Assembly (NCBI GenBank): GCA_041399065.1
Contig: JAWKTN010000001.1
Location: 62,001 to 126,000, forward strand
Direction: 5' to 3'
DNA length: 64,000 nt
DNA from: JAGQPD01 sp020426865
Lineage (GTDB): Bacteria; Planctomycetota; Planctomycetia; Pirellulales; Pirellulaceae
In this document: piece after piece, positions 28,862 to 36,970 of the stretch
Layout: each line of letters starts with the position of its first letter
How positions within the stretch are numbered: the stretch's first letter is position 1
Program-made: the position numbers and the translations under genes
The notes under the pieces: generated by a model
Seen by the model: the letters and a program-made list of their open reading frames with translations, nothing else
The model's database searches: none
What the model was told of the DNA's origin: nothing

Positions 28862-30331
28862 ATGGTGCTCATTTTCGCTCGTCGACCGGCCTTTGTGTTT
28901 TCCTCCTGCCTGCTCGGGCTCATCTCGTTCGCTGCAATTGCGACGCAATCGGCAGATGCCGCCGAGCGGCCGAATATTGTGTTTATCCTTGCCGACGATC
29001 TGGGCTACGGTGACCTGGGTTGTTACGGACAAAAACTGATCGAAACGCCCCGGCTCGACCGAATGGCTGCCGAAGGATTACGGTTTACCGACTTTTATGC
29101 CGGCAATACCGTCTGCGCACCGTCGCGCAGTGTGCTGATGACTGGTCAACATATGGGACATACCCACGTCCGCGGTAATGCCGGTGGGCCGGATATGTCG
29201 ATCCAGTCGCTCCGCAATGAAGATGTAACCGTCGCCGAAGTATTGCAAAAAGCTGGCTACGCGACCGCACTGTGCGGCAAATGGGGGCTCGGCGATGATA
29301 CGACCGGCGGCTACGACGGTCTGCCTCGCCGTCAAGGTTTTGACTACTTCTACGGATATCTCAACCAAGTTCACGCCCATAACTATTACCCCGAGTTCCT
29401 CTGGCGAAACGAAGAGAAATCGCCGCTACAGAATATTGTCAGCACGTCGCCGAATAAGTACGGTGGCTTCGCCGGCGGTTTTGCCACCATACGTGTTGAC
29501 TACAGCCATGATCTAGTGACTCGCGAGGCGCTCGAGTTCATCCGCCGCCAAGCGCCCAAGGCCAAAGCTGGAACGCAGCCGTTTTTCCTCTACCTCGCAC
29601 TCACGATCCCGCACGCCAATAACGAAGGAACTCGGGGGACCGGCAACGGCCAGGAAGTTCCGGACTACGGCCGCTACACCGATCGCGATTGGTCCGACCC
29701 CAACAAGGGCCAAGCGGCAATGATCTCGCGGATGGACGCCGACGTCGGCCGCCTGCTGGATCTGCTCGATGAACTCGGCGTCGGCCGAGATACGATCGTC
29801 ATGTTCTCCAGCGATAACGGACCACACAACGAAGGAAACCACACACCGTCGCTCTTCCAACCCGCGGGCCCGCTGCGTGGCATGAAACGGGACCTCTACG
29901 AAGGTGGGGTCCGTGTCCCCATGATCGTCCGTTGGCCTGAAACGATCGCCGCCGGACGATCGTCCGACCACGTCGGCTACTTCGGCGACCTCATGGCCAC
30001 CGCTGCTCAATTAGCTGGCATCGAATGTCCCGAAAATACCGATTCACTGAGCCTTGTACCGACGCTCGTCGGGAAACTCGAGGAGCAACAGAAGCACGAC
30101 TATCTCTATTGGGAGTTCTACGAACAAGGAGGCAAGCAGGCCGTCCGCTCCGGCAATTGGAAGGCGATCCGCATCCCTATGTTCGACGGTAATACTCAGC
30201 TGTTTGATCTCGCGGCCGACATCGGCGAACAACATGATGTGAGCGCTGAGAACGAGGAGGTTGTAGAGAAGCTAGAGGCGTATATGGATGAAGCTCACGT
30301 GGATCATCCGAATTGGAAGGTGAGGGACTGA
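28862..30331 (+). CDS. Secreted sulfatase (arylsulfatase type)
   Basis: A 489-residue sulfatase. A signal peptide covers residues ~1-34. Key motifs: NIVFILADDLGYGDLGCYGQ (metal ligands), CAPSRSVLMTGQHMGH (formylglycine Cys), ALCGKWGLG, and MFSSDNGPHNEG followed by RGMKRDLYEGGVRVPMIVRW. The length is typical. It starts about 140 bp after the hairpin array. The downstream genes are on the same strand, but a REP remnant and a long leader separate them, so co-transcription is uncertain. The substrate is a sulfated sugar or aryl ester, not specified by sequence. Confidence 0.92.
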   Translation: MVLIFARRPAFVFSSCLLGLISFAAIATQSADAAERPNIVFILADDLGYGDLGCYGQKLIETPRLDRMAAEGLRFTDFYAGNTVCAPSRSVLMTGQHMGHTHVRGNAGGPDMSIQSLRNEDVTVAEVLQKAGYATALCGKWGLGDDTTGGYDGLPRRQGFDYFYGYLNQVHAHNYYPEFLWRNEEKSPLQNIVSTSPNKYGGFAGGFATIRVDYSHDLVTREALEFIRRQAPKAKAGTQPFFLYLALTIPHANNEGTRGTGNGQEVPDYGRYTDRDWSDPNKGQAAMISRMDADVGRLLDLLDELGVGRDTIVMFSSDNGPHNEGNHTPSLFQPAGPLRGMKRDLYEGGVRVPMIVRWPETIAAGRSSDHVGYFGDLMATAAQLAGIECPENTDSLSLVPTLVGKLEEQQKHDYLYWEFYEQGGKQAVRSGNWKAIRIPMFDGNTQLFDLAADIGEQHDVSAENEEVVEKLEAYMDEAHVDHPNWKVRD

Positions 30332-30340
30332 TGGACTGGC

Positions 30341-30382
30341 TGCCCCACCGGCAGTGGCTGTTTCGGGGCTTTGCCCCTGAAG
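30341..30382. repeat. REP-like remnant
   Basis: Degenerate hairpin halves (CCCCACCGGCAGTGGCTG and CGGGGCTTTGCCCCTGAAGA) just after the sulfatase stop. Its presence argues against any start of the next gene upstream of 30505. Confidence 0.6.
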
Positions 30383-30504
30383 AGCGGAACGATGGACGTT
30401 GGGCGGGGTTAAGGTTTATGGTGAATTGTCGATTTTCGGGTCGGCTGGGGATCGCGATACCATATTTCTATAGTTTTCCTTCTCCGAACGCAGCGAGGCG
30501 ATCA

Positions 30505-32169
30505 ATGCAGTTTTCCAATCAGCTGGGGTGGTGTTGGTCCAAGGCAAGAGACGGTCGCCGAAATAATTGGATGACCGTGGCCGCGGCATTACTGGTTGTT
30601 CTCGTGCTGACCGATCACCTGCACGCCCGCGATTATGTGTTGACGATCGCGGGTGGCTATCGCAAGGAAGGCAACCAAGCGTCGCTCGAAGCGAACGTGC
30701 TGTTCTTTCAACAAATCCTTCGCGAACAGCAGCACCATGCTCCGCGGGCCGTAGATTATTATTTCGCCGACGGTTTTGACAACGATGCCGACCTTCAAGT
30801 GTCAGGAGAGCCTTTAGCGATTACATCGCCAGCCACTGACGTTGTCGCGTCTCTCCATCGGCGTGGCGGCCCGGTCATCGAATATCGAAATCACCGTGTG
30901 CCGGATATCGCGGGTGCGCTCGACCCGCAATTAATTCGTTCATCGCTGGAAAAATTCGCGGAGCGTGCCCGACAAGGTGATCGGCTGATCCTGTATGTAA
31001 CGTCGCACGGTGCAGCGGGCGAGCGTCCTGAAATCTACGATACCTCGATCAGTTGCTGGGGTGATAAGTCGGTCTCGATGAAGGAGTTGACCGGTTGGCT
31101 CGACAAGATTAATCCCGATGTCCCCGTCGTGCTCATCATGGCTCAATGCTATTGCGGAGGTTTTGCCAACGCAATTTTTCGCGACGGTGATCGGGAGAAA
31201 GGGTTGGCCGAACATCAACGAGTTGGCTTTTTTGCGCAGCAACATGACCTGGCCGCCGCTGGCTGCCGACCTGATATCGAAAACGACGAAGAGTTTAGCA
31301 GCTACTATTGGGGGGCGCTTGTCGGACATACTCGTAACAACGATCCGATGCCCGCGTGCGACGCTGATGGTGACGGCACCGTGTCGTTTAGCGAAGCGTA
31401 TGCCAATGTTGTCGTTGCCAGCCGCACCATTGATATTCCGTTGACCACCGCCGACGTTTTGCTGCGGACGTATAGCAGCATCCCTGACTACGAACTTCGT
31501 CGTACTCGGCGCCGCTCCCGCCGTGGCCCGCCGCGGCAACCACGTCCCGACGAAGAACAGGCGGGCGAGAACGGCGATAGTGAAGACCAAGGAGATGATC
31601 GCGACGAGCAGGATGCCGCGGACGAGAACCTTGCACGCATGACCGGCCCGCTTGAATCGCTTATGACGGACCTGCGCCCGGCCACTCGGCGAATGGTCGT
31701 CGAGCTAGCGAAGCAACTGGAGTTTTCCCTGACCGATGATGTGCAGCTGGTGCTGAAGGCTTACGAAGACGAGCGGAATGGTCGTCGCCAATTCGGGCCC
31801 TTCGGGCGCGGCCGGCGGCGTGGCCCGTCGGGTCGGCGAGAGCTGTTGGCTGAGGTCGAAGAAAAATGGCCAGAACTGGCCGATCGCGAAAAATGGCAGG
31901 ACTCGGAACTGCTGCGGCCCGAAAACCAGGACCAGTTGATGGAAGAACTGAAGCAGTTGCCAAGCTATGAGACGTATGCAACGCAACGCAAGCAGCGGGC
32001 GGAGCAAGCCGATCAAGCCGAGGAAGCGGAACTGCGCGAAGTGAAGCTCGCGCGATTGATCAACGTTCTTGAGTCCATTGTGCTGGAACGGAACCTGCCG
32101 CTGGTTGCCGACCCGGAGGTAGTGCAGCGATTCCGGCGGATGGTGGAGTTGGAGGGGATGACGCTGTAA
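30505..32169 (+). CDS. Caspase-fold (clan CD, C13-like) peptidase with EF-hand and acidic/basic linker
   Basis: A 554-residue protein from ATG 30505; the frame is open further upstream but crosses a REP remnant. A signal or anchor segment (MTVAAALLVVLVLTDHLHA) follows a basic N-terminus. The clan CD dyad is visible: H168 in LILYVTSHGAAG and C215 in VVLIMAQCYCGGFAN. After it comes an EF-hand-like loop (CDADGDGTVSFSEA, ~residues 285-298), then a low-complexity linker rich in Arg and then Asp/Glu (~330-375), and a helical charged C-terminus. Resembles legumain/caspase-type peptidases; specificity cannot be assigned. Probably periplasmic or surface-located. Confidence 0.7.
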   Translation: MQFSNQLGWCWSKARDGRRNNWMTVAAALLVVLVLTDHLHARDYVLTIAGGYRKEGNQASLEANVLFFQQILREQQHHAPRAVDYYFADGFDNDADLQVSGEPLAITSPATDVVASLHRRGGPVIEYRNHRVPDIAGALDPQLIRSSLEKFAERARQGDRLILYVTSHGAAGERPEIYDTSISCWGDKSVSMKELTGWLDKINPDVPVVLIMAQCYCGGFANAIFRDGDREKGLAEHQRVGFFAQQHDLAAAGCRPDIENDEEFSSYYWGALVGHTRNNDPMPACDADGDGTVSFSEAYANVVVASRTIDIPLTTADVLLRTYSSIPDYELRRTRRRSRRGPPRQPRPDEEQAGENGDSEDQGDDRDEQDAADENLARMTGPLESLMTDLRPATRRMVVELAKQLEFSLTDDVQLVLKAYEDERNGRRQFGPFGRGRRRGPSGRRELLAEVEEKWPELADREKWQDSELLRPENQDQLMEELKQLPSYETYATQRKQRAEQADQAEEAELREVKLARLINVLESIVLERNLPLVADPEVVQRFRRMVELEGMTL

Positions 32170-32239
32170 TGTTCCCCGGCTGGGACAGCCGGGGGACATC
32201 GGGATGGACAGGCAAGTCGTTGGAAGAATTGGCCGCTCA

Positions 32240-32815
32240 GCAACTACCGGTGGCTGCGCTACCGGCTAGGGTTGTATCGGGGCATTGCCCCTGGCATGAT
32301 GGCCCGGAGGGCCTTAACAACCTTAGCCGCCGGTCGTGGCCGCGCGAGTAAGCCAGGGCCGAAGGCCCGATACAATTGAGTAGGGCGGTTGTTTTGCTGA
32401 TTTCTGAGTTTGCTCGCACGGCCATTATTGTGTCGGCCCTTCGGGCCTGGCGGAATCCGCCGCCGAAACCGGTGGCTGCGCCACCGGCAGAGGTTGCGTC
32501 GGGGCTTCGCCCCTGAGGGACCGTTGCAGGCGGTGGCTGTGCCGGCGGCACGGGTTGGGTTGGGGCATTGCCCTTGGCATGATGGCCCGGAGGGCCTTAA
32601 CAACCTTAGCCGGCGGCGAAGCCGCCGGTCGTGGCTCGGCGAGTGCACCAGGGCCGAAGGCCCGATACAATTGAGTAGGGCGGTTGTTTTGCTGATTTCT
32701 GAGTTCGCTCGCACGGCCATTATTGTGTCGGCCCTTCGGGCCTGGCGGAATCCGCCGCCGCCATCGGTGGCTGCGCCACCGGCAGAGGATATGTTGGGGC
32801 TTCGCCCCTGTGAGT
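32240..32815. repeat. REP-like hairpin cluster, two ~295-bp tandem units
   Basis: Two units offset by about 295 bp share GAAGGCCCGATACAATTGAG (from about 32361 and 32656) and the non-palindromic GGTTGTTTTGCTGATTTCTG segment. Hairpins are the same families as at 27-28.7 kb (GGCCCTTCGGGCC, CCGGTGGCTGCGCCACCGG, GGCCCGGAGGGCC, GGGGCTTCGCCCC). The gap 32170-32858 contains no gene. Confidence 0.88.
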
Positions 32816-32858
32816 AAAGAGGTCAAGTATTCTGTCTTCATCAAAACGGGTAATACTC

Positions 32859-34157
32859 ATGCACCATCGCTCAAATCATGTTGCGTTCGTTATTTTTGCG
32901 TTGTTGACGATCACCGCGTCCGCCTCTGCTCAGCGCAAAAACGCGGCATCGAACGCCGACTGGTATCAGTTCCGCGGTCCGACGGCGATGGGAGTGGCGA
33001 CCGGCACACTGCCAACACAGTTCTCCAGCGAACAGGGAATCCGCTGGAAGGTTCCGTTGCCTGGTGCTGGGGCATCAAGCCCCATCGTCTTTGGTGACCA
33101 CATTTACGTTACCTCCTACGCCGGCTATCACGTGCCAGGAGAGAATGATGGTGAGCTTGCGGATCTCACACGACACCTGCTGGCATTGGACCGCCGATCC
33201 GGAAAGACGGTGTGGGACCAAACGATTCCTGCGAAACAGCCTGAGGAATCGTCGATTCGCGACCATGGCTACGCCGCCAACTCACCGGTCGCTGACAAAG
33301 ATGCAGTCTATGTGTTCTTCGGCAAATCGGGCGTGTTCGCGTTCGATCACGACGGCAAACAGAAATGGCACAGCGACGTAGGTGACGGAACCAGTGGCTG
33401 GGGCACCGCCGCCTCGCCGATCATCTATCAAGATCTGCTGATCGTCAATGCGAGTGTCGAGAGCGAGTCGCTCGTGGGGCTCGATCGTAAGACCGGTAAA
33501 GAGCGATGGCGAGCCAAGAAGATCCAGGAATCATGGAACACACCGATCATTGGGGCAAATTCAGGCGGCCAGCCGGAATTGCTTGTCGCACGCCATGGCG
33601 ATGTGATTGCGTTTGATCCGGCAACTGGTAATCCGCGCTGGACATGTAAAACGCAGATCGAATGGTATATGGTACCGACCGGCGTGGTGGCGGACGGCGT
33701 TGCCTATTACCTGGGCGGTCGCTCCGGCACGGCCGCTCTGGCCGTGCGACTCGGAGGCAAGGACGATGTCACGAGGTCGCATCGGATTTGGACGAGTCCC
33801 ACAGGCACGAATGTCCCCTCGCCGATTTACCACGATAAGCACCTCTATTGGGTAAGCGACAACAAGGGCATTGTCTATTGTGCGAAAGCCGATACGGGGA
33901 AACTTGTGTACGAACAGCGTTTGGAGCGACCGGATCAAGTCTATGCCTCGCCCATTATTGCTGGCAACAATATTTACTATATCACGCGGGGCGGACAGAT
34001 TTACGTGATTGCAGCCGAACCGAAGTTTCGGCAAATCGCGAGCAGCAGCCTTCGCGATGGTGGTAGCTTCGATGCCAGTCCGGCCGTCGATGGCAATCAG
34101 TTGCTGGTGCGATCGGATAAATTCTTGTACTGCATCGAAGGTACGCCGATAAAGTAG
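32859..34157 (+). CDS. Secreted PQQ-like beta-propeller protein
   Basis: A 432-residue protein with a signal peptide (HVAFVIFALLTITASASAQ). It is made of repeats of the PQQ/BamB-like blade: W-K-V-P-L-P-G, LLALDRRSGKTVWDQTI, VFAFDHDGKQKWHSDV, LVGLDRKTGKERWRAKK, VIAFDPATGNPRWTCKTQ, IVYCAKADTGKLVYEQRLE. The A-x-D-x-x-T/S-G-x-x-x-W signature recurs. DWYQFRGPTAMGV at the N-terminus is the usual planctomycete W-x-x-F-R-G-P entry to such propellers. Probably periplasmic; a scaffold or a quinoprotein-like enzyme; no cofactor ligand set can be assigned. Confidence 0.88.
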   Translation: MHHRSNHVAFVIFALLTITASASAQRKNAASNADWYQFRGPTAMGVATGTLPTQFSSEQGIRWKVPLPGAGASSPIVFGDHIYVTSYAGYHVPGENDGELADLTRHLLALDRRSGKTVWDQTIPAKQPEESSIRDHGYAANSPVADKDAVYVFFGKSGVFAFDHDGKQKWHSDVGDGTSGWGTAASPIIYQDLLIVNASVESESLVGLDRKTGKERWRAKKIQESWNTPIIGANSGGQPELLVARHGDVIAFDPATGNPRWTCKTQIEWYMVPTGVVADGVAYYLGGRSGTAALAVRLGGKDDVTRSHRIWTSPTGTNVPSPIYHDKHLYWVSDNKGIVYCAKADTGKLVYEQRLERPDQVYASPIIAGNNIYYITRGGQIYVIAAEPKFRQIASSSLRDGGSFDASPAVDGNQLLVRSDKFLYCIEGTPIK

Positions 34158-34184
34158 GCAGGATGATGGGGGGCAGGACGATGT
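34158..34184. repeat. Solo copy of the 62-63.7 kb array hairpin core
   Basis: GGCAGGATGATGG followed by GGGGCAGGACGATG lies directly after the propeller gene. The same sequence is the core of every ~185-bp unit near 62-63.7 kb, so this repeat is dispersed as well as tandem. Confidence 0.8.
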
Positions 34185-34263
34185 TTTATATGCGCGCGGC
34201 GATGCAGAATGCGATATCGTCGTGGCAATGCGTTTCCAAGGTTCGTGCGAGTAGGAGAATGCT

Positions 34264-35682
34264 GTGTTTCGAATCATCGTCGTCGCCATCGCCATCGGCC
34301 TTGTAGCGATTCTTGTGCCGCCGCAGTGCTTGGCGCAGGATTCGGTAGCGGTGGCCGTGGAACGCTTTCAAATGAATCGCGATGTGAGTCGTGAGGAGGT
34401 TATCGAACGAACGTTGCGTCCGATGGCAGACACTTTACCAGATGGATCGGATGACGTTCCGCGCCACCTCGTCGACGTGTCGACGCTTACGGGAAAGGTA
34501 ATGTGTGGCTATCAAGGTTGGTTCTCGTGTCCTGGGGATGGGGCCAATCGCGGCTGGTATCACTGGGAGCGGGGAGGGCGTTTTGAACCTGGTTCGTGTA
34601 CGATCGACTTATGGCCGGACGTGAGCGAATTGGATCGCGACGAACGCTACGATACTGCATTCCGACACGCCGATGGCCTTGTCGCTCAAGTTTACAGCCC
34701 GCTGAATGCGAAAACGGTTGATCGGCATTTTCGCTGGATGGCCGACTATGGCATTGATGGCGTATTCGTGCAACGATTCGCGGGCGAAGTCCGCAGCAAC
34801 ATGGGGCTCTATCATTTCAATGTCGTGCTCGACAATTGCCGAGCTGGTGCCAATCGCCACGGTCGAGCGTGGGCCGTGATGTATGACCTGTCAGGGCTCG
34901 GCCGCGGGGGAACCTCCGTGGTGATCGACGACTGGAAGACGCTGGTCGACCGGATGCGAGTTGGGCGCGACGAACACGACCACGCCTATCTCCGACACGG
35001 CGGCAAACCGGTCGTGGCCGTATGGGGGATCGGCTTTAATGACGGTCGGCGTTATACGCTGGAGGAATGCGCCGAGTTAATCCGTTTTCTGCGCGAAGAT
35101 CCGACGTACGGCGGAAACACGGTGATGATCGGCATTCCGACATATTGGCGAACGCTGTCGCGTGATTGCATTAGCGACGACAAGGTCCACAAGATCATTG
35201 AAGCAGCGGACATTGTGAGCCCCTGGATGGTGGGTAGATTTGGTCGGCCGGAGGACGCCGAGCGGATTCGGCGCGACGTGTGGGACGGGGATCTAAAGTG
35301 GTGTCGCGAACATGGGAAAGACTATTTGCCCGTCGTGTTTCCAGGTTTCAGTTGGCATAACATGAAAAACGATTCGCCACTGGATCAGATCCCTCGCCGC
35401 GGCGGACTATTTCTGTGGAAACAGTATCTCGAACTTCGCAAGGCGGGTGCAACCATGGTCTACCAAGCGATGTTTGACGAAGTGGACGAAGGGACGGCGA
35501 TTTTTAAGTGCACAAATGACCCACCGGTCGGCGATTCACGGTTCCTGACGTACGAAGATCTGCCGAACGATCATTATCTTTGGCTCGTTGGCCAGGGTGC
35601 CCGATTGATTCGCGCGGAAATCGAGATGACCGAAACCCTGCCCGCACGCACCGATCTTGCAACAAACGAGAAAGGTAACTGA
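34264..35682 (+). CDS. Glycoside hydrolase family 71/99-like protein
   Basis: A 472-residue secreted protein. GTG start with AGGAG at 34253-34257; signal peptide IIVVAIAIGLVAILVPPQCLA. Typical GH71/99-like blocks: GKVMCGYQGWFSCPGDG near residue 78, WYHWERGG, LWPDVSEL, GIDGVFVQRFAGEV, GKPVVAVWGIGFNDGR and a late TMVYQAMFDEVDEGTAIFK, which probably carries acidic catalytic residues. Related enzymes act on alpha-mannosides or alpha-1,3-glucans; the substrate here is unknown. Its TGA overlaps the ATG of the next gene, so the two are translationally coupled. Confidence 0.85.
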   Translation: MFRIIVVAIAIGLVAILVPPQCLAQDSVAVAVERFQMNRDVSREEVIERTLRPMADTLPDGSDDVPRHLVDVSTLTGKVMCGYQGWFSCPGDGANRGWYHWERGGRFEPGSCTIDLWPDVSELDRDERYDTAFRHADGLVAQVYSPLNAKTVDRHFRWMADYGIDGVFVQRFAGEVRSNMGLYHFNVVLDNCRAGANRHGRAWAVMYDLSGLGRGGTSVVIDDWKTLVDRMRVGRDEHDHAYLRHGGKPVVAVWGIGFNDGRRYTLEECAELIRFLREDPTYGGNTVMIGIPTYWRTLSRDCISDDKVHKIIEAADIVSPWMVGRFGRPEDAERIRRDVWDGDLKWCREHGKDYLPVVFPGFSWHNMKNDSPLDQIPRRGGLFLWKQYLELRKAGATMVYQAMFDEVDEGTAIFKCTNDPPVGDSRFLTYEDLPNDHYLWLVGQGARLIRAEIEMTETLPARTDLATNEKGN

Positions 35683-36104
35683 TGAAGTCGCTGACGAAAG
35701 AGCTGTGGATGGATGTACCGGAGCGTCGCGCGATTGTGTCAATCCACCGGGAGATTGAACAACTCGTATCAGAAAGCGGTGTCCAGGACGGGCTTGTGTT
35801 GGTCAACGCGATGCATATCACTGCCAGCGTATTTATCAATGACAATGAGACAGGGTTGCATCGCGACTACGACAAATGGTTGGAGGAATTGGCACCATTT
35901 GATCCATCGCCGGAACGATATCATCACAATCGCACGGGAGAAGACAACGCGGACGCTCATCACAAACGCCAGATCATGGGCAGAGAAGTAGTGGTCGCGA
36001 TCACCGATGGGCAGTTGCATCTGGGGCCATGGGAACACATCTTTTATTATGAATTCGACGGCCGGCGGCGAAAGCGAGTGCTGGTGAAGATTATCGGGGA
36101 GTAG
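35682..36104 (+). CDS. YjbQ family protein (UPF0047; secondary thiamine-phosphate synthase type)
   Basis: A 140-residue cytoplasmic protein with all family blocks: VNAMHITASVFINDNE, DYDKWLEELAPFDPSPERYH followed by HN, DNADAHHKRQIMGREVVVAI, GQLHLGPWEHIFYYEFDGRR. Length is normal. E. coli YjbQ shows weak thiamine-phosphate synthase activity; the true role is unsettled. It is coupled by a one-base stop/start overlap to the GH71/99-like gene, an odd pairing of a cytoplasmic and an exported protein. Confidence 0.9.
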   Translation: MKSLTKELWMDVPERRAIVSIHREIEQLVSESGVQDGLVLVNAMHITASVFINDNETGLHRDYDKWLEELAPFDPSPERYHHNRTGEDNADAHHKRQIMGREVVVAITDGQLHLGPWEHIFYYEFDGRRRKRVLVKIIGE

Positions 36105-36208
36105 CTCGATCTCTGCGAGTCGCGTGCGGTTCGCGATTTCGATTCCGTGTAGTGCGTGCTATCTGGTTGCGCGCGGCAAATGACTCCCTGTTCCAACAGT
36201 TGCCTGGT

Positions 36209-36223
36209 TGGCACGCAATATGC
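36209..36223 (+). promoter_or_regulatory. Sigma-54 promoter (-24/-12) candidate
   Basis: TGGCAC, five bases, then ATGC matches the sigma-54 consensus TGGCAC-N5-TTGC except for one base. It lies 84 bp before the ATG at 36307, a suitable distance, and supports that start over a TTG at 36208 which would fall inside the promoter. Confidence 0.6.
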
Positions 36224-36306
36224 GGGTAGCAGATGACCGTGCGCCTTGGGATGTCTGGATTGAACGCTCGAAAATCCTCCGTCGAAGAATCCGTGTTGGT
36301 GGTGAA

Positions 36307-36786
36307 ATGGACCAAAATGCTAAGACTTTGAATGCCGCTGCAGCCAACAGGCTCAGTCGGCTGGCCACCGAGTGCCAAGCGGTCGCTGAGCTTGCTGGTC
36401 ATGTCGCGGAATCGTCGAGAGAGGGCGACAACTTGACCGCCGGCCGACTTCGTGAAATTTGTCACGAACTGGCATTTGAGTTGAGGTTAGCGGTGCGAGC
36501 GGATGACGGAATCGTAAACATGTCCAATGAGTTGGCGGAGGTGGTGGGTCGCACGGCACAGGCGTTGGAGCTGAATTTCAGCAGTTTGTCGAGAGAATTT
36601 TTAGGAAAGATCGAACGCGAGGTGTCGAAGCTTCGTATGGATTACATCGATGCGATCGGGACGATTGAAGTCGAACCGATTCGCACGATGCTCGACCGAC
36701 ATTTGCAGAGGCTGGGTCGGGCAGCGGAAGAGGCAAAAGGCGAGGCACAGGGAGAGGAGAAGAGTGATGAAAGCGACAGTACGTAG
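36307..36786 (+). CDS. Hypothetical helical protein
   Basis: 159 residues, not assigned to a family. It is predicted mostly alpha-helical and charged, with heptad-like spacing (LNAAAANRLSRLATECQAVA, REFLGKIEREVSKLRMDYID) and a C-terminal Glu/Lys-rich tail (EEAKGEAQGEEKSDESDST). No signal peptide or membrane segment. A sigma-54-type promoter sits upstream, the same type as before dps, which suggests a stress or nitrogen-responsive role. It overlaps the next small gene by 20 bases. Confidence 0.6.
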   Translation: MDQNAKTLNAAAANRLSRLATECQAVAELAGHVAESSREGDNLTAGRLREICHELAFELRLAVRADDGIVNMSNELAEVVGRTAQALELNFSSLSREFLGKIEREVSKLRMDYIDAIGTIEVEPIRTMLDRHLQRLGRAAEEAKGEAQGEEKSDESDST

Positions 36787-36970
36787 GCGAAAGCGGGGCG
36801 CGTATGTGCCATCACCTGCTGACATTCAGCGGGTAAGTCGGGAGATCCGAATGGGTTGGTCGGAGCACACGCGGGTGTTTCGCCGATCGTTGGCCAACGC
36901 GATTATTCGACATATTGCTAGTTCGGCGGAGGAAGGGCTGCCACTGTCGGGTACGCGAACGGCGTCTTAG
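36767..36970 (+). CDS. Small basic hypothetical protein
   Basis: 67 residues, started at an ATG preceded by GGAGAGGAG. It is rich in Arg, with YVPSPADIQRVSREIRMGWS as its most distinctive segment, similar in style to small planctomycete proteins in which S-x-x-E-I-R-x-x-W-S recurs. Function unknown. It overlaps the preceding gene by 20 bases in another frame and its end overlaps, tail to tail, the end of the hybrid kinase gene by four bases. Confidence 0.5.
   Translation: MKATVRRRKRGAYVPSPADIQRVSREIRMGWSEHTRVFRRSLANAIIRHIASSAEEGLPLSGTRTAS

Noticed and set aside
30313..30504. Upstream extension of the caspase-fold protein
   Set aside because: The extension starts inside the preceding sulfatase gene and crosses a REP remnant; the segment is not protein-like.
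36208..36306. TTG start adding 33 residues to the helical hypothetical protein
   Set aside because: It overlaps a strong sigma-54 promoter match and has no ribosome-binding site; ATG 36307 is preferred.
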